A DNA stretch of 64,000 nucleotides from Phoenix dactylifera (lineage: Eukaryota > Streptophyta > Magnoliopsida > Arecales > Arecaceae). How positions within the stretch are numbered: the stretch's first letter is position 1; each line of letters opens with the position of its first letter. The DNA lies in NCBI RefSeq assembly GCF_009389715.1, contig NW_024068013.1, forward strand, positions 186,001 to 250,000. Reading direction: 5' to 3'. Both the position numbers and the translations under genes were made by a program. Shown in pieces: positions 33,758-45,178 of this stretch. The notes under the pieces were generated by a model, which did not search any database, was not told the DNA's origin, and saw only the letters and a list, made by a program, of their open reading frames with translations.

Positions 33758-34141
33758 GATAAAAATGAAAAATCAAAAATAACACCTAATGCAAAAGGAG
33801 GAATATATCTTATTAAAGATGATAATGATGTCAATGTAAAAATTGCTAATCTGACTAGGAAGGTTGAAGCCATGGAATTAAGCAAAGCCAATATAGGAAA
33901 AGCACAAACTATTGTTGAAAGTATATGTGGAATTTGCGAGAGTAATGCACATGTAACCAAGGATTGTCCTACAATCCCTGCTTTTCAAGAAGTGTTGCAT
34001 GATCAAGCAAATTTCACCAATACTTATAAAAGACCATTTCCAGAAACATATAATCCTAGTTGGTGAAACCATCCTAACTTTAGCTGAAGACATGGACCCA
34101 CTGCTAATGAATCTCAAGGAAATTCTGTTCCTACTCTTTAT
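33758..34141 (+). pseudogene. G2 gag, 3' part with zinc knuckle
   Basis: Continues gag in frame after C2. Carries one CCHC knuckle, CGICESNAHVTKDC (about 33930-33972). Two in-frame TGA codons follow at 34064-34066 and 34085-34087, both plausible C-to-T (or G-to-A) changes of Arg or Trp codons. The same knuckle type is in G1 (CGICDISGHTTTDC). Confidence 0.88.
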
Positions 34142-35758
34142 GTGCCACCACATAGGAAATCCCTTGAAGATACTTTGCAAACCTTCATGCAAGGGCAGAC
34201 TCAAATAAATCAGAATACAATGCAATCACTCCAAGAACTTAAAAATTCTGTAGGTAGAATTGAGGCTCAACTTAATGTTAGGGAAAGAGGGACATTTCCA
34301 GCCCAACCTCAATCTAACCCAAAGGGTCAACATGAGGTCCATGAAGCAAGTTCATCCCAACCTAAATTTGAGCAAGTTAAGTCTGTCACAACCCTTCGGA
34401 GTGGAAAAATAATTAATAAAGAAATTCCAACAGAAGATGACAAATCTGAAAAATCTATTGAAAAGAATGATGAAGATGATAATGAACAAAATGATCCAAT
34501 ACTGCATCATAAGATAGTTGCTCCATTTTCTCAGCGCTTGCTTGCAGCTAAAAAGGGAATACCTGACCAAGAAATTTTGAATATCTTTAAACAAGTAAAG
34601 ATTAACATTCCTCTATTAGATGCCATTAAGCAGATTCCATCTTATGCAAAATTTTTAAAAGATCTTTGTACCATAAAGCGAAAGCTTTACGTACAAAAGA
34701 AAGCTTTTCTAACTGAACAGGTGAGTGCTATTCTCAAACACAACACCCCACCTAAGTATAAAGATCCTGGTTGTCCTACCATATCTTGCATCATTGGAAA
34801 CTTTAGGATACAACGAGCCCTTCTTGATTTAGGTGCAAGTGTTAACTTACTGCCGTATTCAGTTTATGAACAGTTAGGACTTGGTGAATTAAAACCCACC
34901 AAGGTTACTCTCCAACTTGCCAATCGATCTATAAAGATACCAAGAGGAATAGTCGAGGATGTACTTGTCCAAATTGATAAATTCTATTTTTTAGTCGACT
35001 TCATAGTATTAGATACCCAGCCTGTCATGAACTGTACCACTCCAATACCTGTCATTTTAGGCCGCCCATTTCTAGCTACTTCCAATGCTTTGATCAACTG
35101 TCGAAATGGAATAATGAAAATGTCATTCGGAAATATGACTATAGATTTTAATATATTTAACATTTGCAAACAACCCGATAATGATAACGAAAATGATGAA
35201 ATTCATGGAGTTAATCTGATCGACTCCATTGTAGAAGATGCTCTTGTCCCATCTCTTTCTTCTGATCCTTTAGAAACATGCCTAACTTATTTCGGAAATA
35301 CAGATATCAACCAAAACTTTAGAGAAATCAGTGCTATATTAGACTCAGCTCCTTTGTTGGATACAGATAGGTGGAAATCTCGTTTTGAAGAATTGCCCAC
35401 ACGTAACAATAGTCCTCTACCATCTAGTGTTCAAGCACCTAAACTTGAGCTAAAGCCTTTGCCATCTGAGCTCAAGTATGCATACCTTGGTCAAGAAGAG
35501 ACTTTTCCTGTGATCATATCATCCCAACTCGAACAAAGTCAAGAACTAAAATTATTGGAAATTCTCAAAGAGCATAAGGGAGCAATAGGGTGGACAATTG
35601 CTGATATCAAGGGAATTAGTCCCTCAATTTGCACTCATAGAATCCACTTAGAAGCTGATGCCAAACCTTCTCGTCAACCTCAACGTCGATTAAACCCAAA
35701 CATGAAGGATGTGGTTAGAGCAGAAGTTCTGAAACTTCTGGATGCGGGTATGATCTAG
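34142..35758 (+). pseudogene. G2 gag-pol: gag tail, aspartic protease, start of RT
   Basis: Open for 538 codons, then TAG at 35756-35758. Protease-like domain with ALLDLGASVNLLP near 34815-34855 and VILGRPFLATSNALINC near 35050. The active-site triad reads DLGAS, as usual for Athila. The RT N-terminal linker follows (HRIHLEADAKPSRQPQRRLNP). The frame is the same as upstream gag and downstream RT. Confidence 0.9.
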
Positions 35759-36625
35759 CCAATTTCAGATAGTAAATGGGTAAGTCCAACCCAAGTGGTT
35801 CCAAAAAAATCTGGTGTTACTGTAGTCAAAAATGCCAACAATGAATTAGTTCCAACTAGGGTCCCCACTAGTTGGCGTGTATGCATTGACTATAGGAAGC
35901 TTAATTCTGTCACTAGGAAGGATCATTTTCCTCTACCTTTTATTGATCAAATTTTAGAAAGGTTAGCAGGTCATAAATATTATTGCTTCCTAGATGGCTA
36001 TTCAGGTTACAACCAAATTGCAATTGATCCTGAAGATCAGGAAAAGACCACTTTTACATGTCCTTTTGGCACATTTGCTTACAAGAGAATGCCTTTTGGA
36101 TTATGTAATGCTCCTGCAACCTTCCAAAGATGCATGCTCAGTATTTTCTCCGACATGGTTGAGCGTTTTTTGGAAGTTTTCATGGATGATTTTTCGGTTT
36201 TTGGCTCCTCTTTTGAAAACTGTGTGGACCATTTAAGACTAGTCTTAATTCGGTGTGAGGAGAAGAATCTAATCTTAAACTGGGAAAAGTGCCATTTCAT
36301 GGTAACTAGGGAAATTGTTCTCGGGCATGTTATTTCATATGAAGGAATTGAAGTAGACAAGGCTAAAATTGACTTAATTACTAACTTACCCAATCCAAAA
36401 ACTATCAAAGATATACGCTCATTTTTGGGTCATGCAGAATTTTATAGGAGATTCATTAAAGATTTTAGCTCAATATCTAAACCCTTATGTAATCTCCTTC
36501 AAAAGGAAACCCAATTTGTGTGGTCTGAAGAATGTCAAAAAGCTTTTGATAAACTTAAAAGCTTGCTGACCTCTGCTCCCATCATGCAACCACCTGACTG
36601 GTCACTTCCTTTTGAAATTATGTGA
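35759..36625 (+). pseudogene. G2 pol: reverse transcriptase
   Basis: RT motifs: RVCIDYRKLNSVTRKDHFPLPF, FLDGYSGYNQI, FGLCNAPATFQRCM, catalytic VFMDDFSVF, then the thumb/connection (FLGHAEFYRRFIKDFS). Ends at TGA 36623-36625, where an Arg-type CGA-to-TGA change fits the expected MRDAS context. Otherwise intact. Confidence 0.92.
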
Positions 36626-37681
36626 GATGCTAGTGAATATGCAGTTGGGGTAGTTCTAGGGCAAAGAAAAGAAAGAAAGCCTTATGTTATCTACTATGCA
36701 AGTAAGACTTTAAATAGTGCACAAAAGAATTACACCACTACAGAAAAGGAACTACTTGCCGTAGTATTTGCACTAGACAAATTTAGGTCTTACTTGATTG
36801 GATCCAAAATCATTATCTACACTGACCACGCTGCCCTTAAGTACCTTCTTTCAAAAAAGGATGCTAAGGCGCGTTTGCTTAGGTGGATCCTTCTGCTCCA
36901 AGAATTTTTTCTAGAAATAAGAGATAAAAAGGGGGTAGAAAATGTAGTAGCTGATCACTTGTCCCGTCTGACTCTTCCAGATTCCTTAGACAATTCACCC
37001 ATAAAAGACACTTTTCCTGATGAGCAACTGTTTGAGATCACATCTTCACCCTGGTTTGCAGACATTGCAAATTTTCTAGTCACAGGTGAACTACCAAGTC
37101 AATGGAATAAACAAGACAAAAGAAAATTTTTGACTGAAATAAAATTTTTTTTCTGGGATGATCCTTATCTTTTCAAATACTGCCCAGATCAAATTATTAG
37201 GAGATGTGTACCTAATGACGAATTTATTAGTGTCATTTCCTTTTGTCATTCTGAAGCTTGCGGTGGTCATTTCTCTGCTAAGAAAACGGCTGCAAAAATT
37301 TTACAGTGCGGTTTCTATTGGCCCACCTTGTTTAAAGATTCCCATAACTTTTGCAAAGCTTGCGAGCGTTGTCAAAAGTTAGGTGGAATAACTCGTAGGA
37401 ATATGATGCCCCTCAACCCAATTTTAATTATCGAAATATTTGATTGTTGGGAAATAGATTTTATGGGCCCATTTCCTCCTTCATTCGGAAATTTGTACAT
37501 CTTAGTAGCTGTGGATTATGTCTCCAAATGGATTGAGGCAATTCCTTGCAAACATAATGACCACAAAACTGTTCTAAAATTTTTAAAGGAAAACATTCTT
37601 TCCAGATTTGGAACGCCTCGAGCCATCATCAGTGATGGGGGTTCACACTTCTGTAATAAGCCTTTTGAGGCTTTAATGTGA
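36626..37681 (+). pseudogene. G2 pol: RNase H and integrase core
   Basis: RNase H ([20 protein letters not shown]), integrase zinc finger ([24 protein letters not shown]), core D (DFMGPFPPS) and D (ISDGGSHF). A TGA at 37679-37681 closes the frame just before the GQVE glutamate. No frameshift is present. Confidence 0.92.
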
Positions 37682-38344
37682 AAATATGGGATCACCCATA
37701 AAGTCGCCACCCTTTATCATCCACAAACAAGTGGACAAGTTGAAGTATCCAATCGATCAATTAAGAATATTCTGGAAAAAACGGTTAACCCAAATCGCAA
37801 AGACTGGTCTTTGCGTTTAACTAATGCACTTTGGGCTTATCGTACTGCTTTTAAAAGTCCGATTGGTATGTCTCCGTACCGTCTTATTTTTGGCAAACCT
37901 TGTCACTTGCCTGTGGAATTGGAGCATAGAGCCTACTGGGCTATTAAGAGATTTAATTTTGATATGGATAAGGCTAGTTCACTACGCAAACTTCAACTTA
38001 ATGAACTAGAGGAAATCAGGAATGAAGCATATGAGAATGTTCGAATTTATAAGAACAAAATGAAAGTCTTTCATGATAGAAATATTATGAGAAAAATATT
38101 TGAGCCTTTCCAGAAAGTTCTATTGTATAATTCAAGACTTCATTTATTTTCAGGAAAATTGAGATCTAGGTGGACCGGCCCATTTATAGTTAAAACTGTT
38201 TATCCGTATGGAACTGTTGAGATAGAGAATCCAAACACCGGTAATATTTTTAAAGTAAATGGCCAACGTTTGAAGTTATTTTTGGACAACTTTACCCCAG
38301 AGGTTGAATCGACCAATCTGGGAGATCCTGTTTATCAGGATTGA
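37682..38344 (+). pseudogene. G2 pol: integrase C-terminal part
   Basis: Same frame as the preceding segment. Holds the catalytic Glu context ([13 protein letters not shown]) and the C-terminal [16 protein letters not shown] block, and ends at the natural stop (38342-38344). Homologous to G1 1787-2234. Confidence 0.9.
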
Positions 38345-39934
38345 TCTCTATATCTGCTAGAGATCCTCTGTTTGTACATAATTTTTCTTTCTTTCATATG
38401 ACAATTGGTGAGCAACAACAGTGTGCAGTCATTCTATCAGGTAAATTCTAACCTTCAGCCTTATTATCCTTCATACAATCATATTTAATGCATTCATGTT
38501 GAAACATTGGGGACAATGTTGAATTTAAGTTGGGGGGAGAGATTACTATATTTTTCTATATATCATACCAATTGTCATATATTTCATATATTTCATAAAA
38601 AAAATTCTGTTTAAAAATATATATATTTATATATATAAATAAAAAAAATAATACAAAAAAAATATAATAATAATATATAAAAATAATAATAATAATAACA
38701 AACATATATTTTGTTGCATCTAATTACCACTATATTTTTTTTCAAAGAAATAAACATGTGCAGCTATTAAGGCAAGGAGCATATTATGACTTATTAGAGA
38801 CCTATTATTAGATCCCCACACAAGTATTCAATGACAATAGGAAAACCTTAGAGTTCACTTGTGTTACCTATTTGTTTGTTGACCTTATTCACAAGAGAAG
38901 TACGAGTGTCCTTGTCTTAAAGTCCATGTTTTGGTTTTCACATAAAGATAGAGTTTGAAATTTCCGGCTAGACCACCTGGGTGCCTTATGTTCTGACCTT
39001 GGTTGACCTATAGTCACAATTCAGTCATGTTACATATGTATATATATATATATATAGTAAAAAAAAAAGAAAAAAAAAGAGAGAGAAATAATACTATTTG
39101 TCTTCACTGAGTAACTGGGCCTCTTGCCTACAAAGCAGCGACTGTTCGCGTAAAAAGGTGAAAATGACTGAAATAAGTGACTAGTCTGGTCTCGTGGCGT
39201 AGTCTGGTTCGAGTAATTAAGTCCGAGGGGTGTTTCACCTAATGCCTTGAGCCAACTGGATCAAGAGTCATTGACCCAAAGCTCGTTACATGGACCTTAC
39301 TAGAGCCTAATGGAGTTGGACTGTTGTAGTCACTATGTGAAAAAAAATATATAATAAAAAAAATAAAAATAAATTAAACATGAGTAAGTTAGTTAAACTT
39401 AAACCAAGTGACGTGTGGATGACTAGTTTGACTCCATTGTTTTAGAACTCTGTATACCTGGGATGTCTAGTTGGGATTGATAGCTTCATTTTTATATGCG
39501 AACCATTCTGGATAAAAAACATGTGATATTCAGAAAATTTAGTAGATCGGGAGCTAACAAATGGTAGTTAACACTTGTGAATTTGAGTAGTGCACCTAGA
39601 ACTCAAAGGGTACCCAATTGTGGTGGAGGTATAGGTATTCTGAGACGTCACATTTACATTTGCCTTAAGAGTTGCTATGTTTTAAAGTATCTTCTAACTT
39701 AAAAACGATGTTTATGGGTAACATCACTGCAAATCCTCATGAGACAACACTCGTCCACTAGGGTAACCTAGGGGTTTAACGGCTTGTTGCACGTGCTAAG
39801 TGCAATCGTAATGCTCTACGAAAGTGAGTATTTATTTTAATTCATGCATATTAATAAACAATACTTTTGCACTCTCATTTTATCATTTTCACACTAAATT
39901 GCTAGAGACCAGCAATAAGCTAGTTGGGGGGGTG
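38345..39934 (+). other. G2 3' noncoding region with polypurine tract
   Basis: No gene supported. A first G-rich tract (AAGTTGGGGGGAGA) near 38526-38540, AT-rich simple sequence at 38590-38705, then blocks conserved with G1. The PPT next to the LTR is TTGGGGGGGTG (about 39923-39934). No env-like ORF is visible. Confidence 0.75.
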
Positions 39935-41672
39935 TGATGAGAGTACAAAAGTAAAATTTTCATATTATCTTAATTAGTATTATAGCTAATCTTTATTAAT
40001 AAAATTAATTAATTAATGTTTTATCTGTGTCTGAGTGCATGTAATTCAAAAGACCCAATAATGCTGGATTTTAGCCCAATGCCTGGTAGTTCGAGCTTAA
40101 CAAATTCCCCTGTGTCCGTGATGAGGCGACTCAACAGTTCCTAACATAAAATTTCCATGTATCCACATCAATGAGTTGAAGCAAGTGATTTCCCAACATC
40201 TTCAAGTGTCCCTGTGCCGTCTCGAAAGTCCCAAAACAATTCAATCCGTTTGCCATCAACTTCCCAATGTTTAAGTCCTCCAACCGACCGTGGCAACATT
40301 CCATTTCCTCTGTTTTGGAACAAACCCAGCACTCAGCTCTTCAACCGTCGCCACATTCCATCCGTTCGAGCACACGAGGAGTTTCCCACTTTTCCCAACC
40401 GATCATGGCATCTCCTCAGAGTCCTTCCATCTTCCCTGTTTCTTCCCAGCTCATCCACAAATCCAGCAGCTGTGAGGAGTCTTCTCAACACCCCAACGGT
40501 CATCTTCTTCCACACTTCCCAGCCGCATCCCAACCGATCATGGCATCTCAAGCGTTGTGGCATCAACCAGCCACATGGCTTCTTGTCTTCCAACGGATCA
40601 TTCCAAGCAATAGTGGAAGCATCCCAGCAGCCGAAGATCCCAGGCGATTCAACTTCATCTACCCCGTGCTCATCCATTCCCAAACTTCTACAACGTTTCC
40701 AGCTGAAGAATCCCAAGCGATTCAACTTCATCCCGCATCTCAAGCAATCGGATCATCCCCAAACCTCCACGCGTCTCACCAGCCGCGCCTTCAACATGCT
40801 ATAAAAAGGGGAGTCATCCGGTGGAGGAGGGGAGCCGACGGAAGAAGAAGAGGAGGATCTATCGGCATTATTCCCAGCCGGACAGAATAAAACAGAAAGG
40901 GAGAAGGCCGGATACATCCAAGTTCGGGCGAGATAGGAAGAGAGGAGAAGAGGACAGCTAGCCGTGCGACGAAGGAGGAAGAGGCCAAGGGAGGATCTAC
41001 CAGCGAAGCTCCCTCTTCCGATCAATCCTTTCAGCCGAGCAAGAGAGGAGGAGAGGCCATGGGAGAAGAAGAAAGGAAACAGAGTACTCTGTTTCCTAAT
41101 AGAAGAAAAAAAAAAAAAAAGGGTTTATGTTTATTTTATTTATTCTATGCTAATCCCTTTTATAAAATTGCTTGCATCTCATATGGATAGCTAAATATCT
41201 TTTAGCTAAGGCTAAGGAAAAGCCTAGCATTTTCTTCATGTATTTCATTTAATCATCAATGGGATTTTATTGTTATTGATTTGATTTATGGTGCAGTAAA
41301 TTTATAGAAATTATTTCAAACTTATATATTTTCTTTGATTTGTTATTTCCCCCGGGTATAACAGATGCTTAGAAATCCTTGTAGTTTAAAATAGAATTAC
41401 TATAATGCTGCCCATAAAAACTAAATCTATTTTATTATGATTAATAGATGATTTTAGGAAAGCATGATTAAGTGCTAGGCTGAATCCTAATGCCTTAGTT
41501 ATATTTTTAAATCTGAATATTAGTTAGCTTTAAGTTTTTTTTTTTTGTTCACTGTCAAATCCCTGTGGATTCGATCTCGGACTCACCGAGAATATTACTT
41601 TGCTACACCCTATACTTGGGGTATTCTACATTTAATTTTCCTTTTTAAAAGAGCAAGATTAAAAACGTAGCA
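39935..41672 (+). repeat. G2 3' LTR (intact)
   Basis: 1738 bp, TGATGAGAG to GTAGCA. Carries TATAAAAA at 40800-40807. At about 41104-41125 it keeps the uninterrupted A-tract and GGGTTTATG that C1 split in the other LTR. Confidence 0.95.
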
Positions 41673-41677
41673 CTTTA

Positions 41678-42286
41678 GCTAACAAATATTCTTTTGCGAT
41701 GGTTTCAACCCAATCAACCTCCTTACTCTCTTCGGGATCATTGGGTTGTTTGCACACATTAAAAATGTTCAGTTCTAAGGTCATGTTTACCAAAAGAAAG
41801 CTTCATGACGCCATTCCTACAATTAATCAATGCATTAGAAGTTGCAAGGAATGGACGTCCTAAAATGACTGGAATCTGAGATCGTGAGTTCGAAGCCGGA
41901 TGTGTGTCCAATATGATAAAATCGACAGGAAAATAGAACTTGTCTACTTGGACTAATACATCCTCGATAATCCTCCTTGAAATTTTAACTGACCTGTCAG
42001 CTAATTGCAAAGTGACGGAGATTGGCTTCAACTCACCTAAACCAAGTTGCTCATATACAGAATATGGCAACAAATTCACACTCGCCCCTAAATCTAACAA
42101 TGCTCGCTCTATCCTAAAGTCGCCTATGATGCATGAGATGGTTGGGCAACCTGGATCCTTAAATTTAGGGAGAATGTTGTGCTGCAAAATAGTACTCACA
42201 TTTTCAGTTAAGAATGCCTTCTTCTTAACATTTAATCGGCGCTTGACAGTACACAAGTCCTTCAAAAATTTGGCATATGAGGGTAC
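41678..42286 (-). pseudogene. G1 protease region
   Basis: ALLDLGASVNLLPYSVYEQLGLGEL and VILGRPFLATSNALINC mark the Athila aspartic protease. A one-base insertion near 41780 shifts the frame after MKLSFG, and a TAA at 42287-42289 separates it from the gag tail. The coding region resumes beyond G2 at 7070. Confidence 0.88.
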
Positions 42287-44007
42287 TTATTTAATTGCAT
42301 CAAGAAGAGGTATGTTGATCTTTACTTGCTTAAAAAGCTCAAGAATTTCAGAATTAGGTTCAAGCTTTTGCAATGGCTTTAACCGTTGTGGAAAAGGTGG
42401 AGGAAAAGGACATTCTACTTTCTCGGTAGAAGTTGGGACCTCAATTTTTTCTTTGTCCCTTTCATCGGCTTTGGGAGCATCAGAATTAGAAGTGACCTGC
42501 GGTCTTAATGGGACGGTCTGATTAATGACTTTTCCATTACGCAAAGTCATGATGCTCTTTGCATGTTCTGTATGCGAACTAGAGGGAGCCGTATTATTAC
42601 TACCGTGCACTTGTGGGTTAGGTTGGGGTTGAGCTGGAAGCTTACCCTTCTCTTGGGTACTTAGGACGGTAGTCAACATTGACAATTAGTTCCTTATGTC
42701 TTCAAAATTTCGAGTATTTGAGCATTGATATTAGCGTGACCTTGTAGAAAAGTTTGTATGGATTGCAAGGTATCCTCGATATTTGGCTTTTGAGAGGGTG
42801 GTGATGCAAAAGTAGAATGTGCAGGTGGAGGAACTGAATGGTGTGACTGTTGAGGATGATCATTTCTCCACCTAAAATTTGGATGATTCTTCCAACCAGG
42901 ATTATAGGTATTCGAGTATGGATCGTTATAAGGCTTTTGGTAGGAGTTCATAGCATTTGCTTGATCGTGCAAGACTTTTTTGAATGCCGGTATGGTGGGA
43001 CAATCTGTAGTAGTATGACCCGATATATCGCAGATACCACAACACTCGTTTCTAAGCTCTATAGTCTTGACAGGCTCAACCTTCCTAAGCTCAATTTCTT
43101 CTACCTTCTTAGTGAGGGCTGCCATTTTAGCGTGAAGATCATCCTCAGTTCTGAGGTTGTAAAGGCCTCCCTGTACAGAGCTAGTAGGCTTAGGCAAAGA
43201 CTTGTTGTTTCTATCCCCGTTATCCCAAAGTTGGGCAGTCTCAGCAAGGGAATCCAAATACTCCCATGCCTCATCAGGTTGTTTTTCTAAGAATCTACCA
43301 TTGCACATGGTCTCTACAAACTGTTTCAACTGTGGAGATAAACCTTCATAAAAGAGGCTAATGGTTCTCCAAGTTTCGAATCCGTGATGAGGGCATGAGA
43401 GAAGAAGGTCTTTAAATCTTTCCCAACATTCATAAAATGTTTCATTATCTTTTTGTTGGAAATTGCTGATATGTCTTTTCAAAAAGTTGGTCCTTTGTGT
43501 GGGGAAGAACTTCTTTAAAAATTCTCTCTGCATATCTTGCCAAGTTCTTATTGATCTAGGTCGCAAAGAGTTTAGCCATGTTTTGGCCTTATCCTTTAGA
43601 GAGAAAGGAAACAATGTCAACTTGAGGACATCCTCGGTGACGTTTGGCACTCTAAATGTAATGCTCAATTCTTCAAAATCCTTTAAATGAAGATACGGAC
43701 TTTCGGACTCTAACCCATGAAACTTGGGCAGCAATTGGATTACCCCAGGTTTGATGTCAAAATGTCCTACATTATCAGAAAAAATTATGCATGAAGGCTG
43801 ACTAGTCATAGCCGGTTGTAGGTATTGTCTTAGAGTCATAACATGGGGTTCTCGTTCTCGATTGTGGTGACTCCCCGCATCTTCATTTAAATCAGCCATC
43901 TCACAAGGTGTGAGATATTGCGAAGGAATTTCAGGGGTATGTCCTAATGGATGATCTAAAGTTGTACGATTTAATCGACCGGTGTCGTCCCTATTCCACT
44001 TTAGCAT
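42287..44007 (-). pseudogene. G1 gag
   Basis: Probable start ATG 44007. The first 22 codons of the longer open frame, from 44073, are low-complexity leader. Athila gag core PGVIQLLPKFHGLESESPYLHL, FPFSLKDKAKTWLNSLRP, FLKKFFPTQRTN, CWERFKDLLLSCPHHG, one CCHC knuckle (CGICDISGHTTTDC), a coiled-coil-like stretch and a Pro-rich tail. A frameshift near 42690 separates the last ~130 codons. Confidence 0.9.
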
Positions 44008-45150
44008 GCAAAATATTTCCCTCTCTTTTTTTTCTGTTTTTTTAAAAAAAATAATAATAAATATAAGTACCAACTAAAGATACCCTAAAACGACACCCTA
44101 AAATAAAAATCTATTCACAATCAAACATGCAACAAAACATTACACCTCAATTTCTAATGTTTTTCTTAAATTTCAAGACAGCTCCTAACTGGTTTGAAGA
44201 GGGTACCTAAGCCTCCAATCCGGTCTAATGAACCAAGTTGACCAGGTAAGCTCCCAGGTAAGTGGAGAGGTCACGATGCGTTCGCAAAGGTCCCACTTAA
44301 AACCCACTTGCCTCGAACAGATGAATTGTCTCCCTTATAGGGACAAAGCTTGCCTAGACATCAACTAAGCCACAGAGCAAAATTGGTGCAACTTTCGGTG
44401 GTCTTCGTCCTATTGAGCTCGAATGTCCTTAGGGGCCAATGTCTAGTTGATTTTAGTTAAGCTTAGGATATTTATGCACTGGGGTGATTTTTGGGCTAAG
44501 GACGAGTGATGAAATCCCGACCTTATCTTTTTAAATGGGTTCAGCCCTTAGAATATTTTATGCTGATGCTTTATACTATATGCAACAATCAAGAGATTTT
44601 TTTTTTAATGTTTTATGACATGACATTAAATTTCATTGAATAGGTGATTAAGCAAATTATTTTTTTTTTAAATTTTATGAGTTGAAGTTTGAAATTTGAA
44701 TTCTGAAATTTGAAATTTGAAATTTTAGTTTTTCCTCTTTTTTTTTTAAATTTTTGAATAATCACCCTTGATCTTTTCTCAATTTTTTTTTATTGATTTT
44801 CAATTAGCAACAAGGGGTAATGAGATATAATAACAATAAAATTCTGATTCTAAAAAAAATTAAATGCAGAAAATTTAAAACAGAAAGCAGCAAGGTTTCG
44901 TATTAATCTAATGGTCTTAAAGGTCTCAGAATGTCAATCAGACCGTTAAAATTATTGAAAAATGTGTCTTTCACTAGCTGACCAAATTTGAGTCCAATCA
45001 GACGGCTAATTTCTATGATATCAGAGGTTGATGCAAACTGTGCAGGGAATTAAAAATAGTAGTAAAGATTTAATTTATTTTTTTTTCAAAAGAAAAATAC
45101 TAACTACTAAGGTAAAAATTAAATCTAAAATTATACTAATAACTCAGCCG
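44008..45150 (-). other. G1 5' leader, noncoding
   Basis: No gene. 44160-44560 is similar to the G2 leader. AT-rich with poly-T/A tracts at 44605-44760. Confidence 0.7.
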
Positions 45151-45169
45151 TTCTCCGGCAACGGCGCCA
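45151..45169 (-). other. G1 primer-binding site (tRNA-Asp type)
   Basis: The minus strand begins TGGCGCCGTTGCCGGAGAA, differing from the G2 site only at its distal end. It lies 9 bp from the LTR. Confidence 0.87.
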
Positions 45170-45178
45170 AAAATTTGG

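Larger units (their letters stand above)
7071..41672 (+). mobile_element. G2: Athila-like Gypsy LTR retrotransposon inserted in G1
   Basis: Bounded by TGATGAGAGTAC at 7071 and AAACGTAGCA ending at 41672, with TSD CTTTA (7066-7070 and 41673-41677). Order: 5' LTR (split by C1), PBS, leader, gag (split by C2), pol, 3' noncoding region with PPT, 3' LTR. Its own length without C1 and C2 is about 11.5 kb. The gag-pol frame is continuous except for five nonsense codons. Confidence 0.95.
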
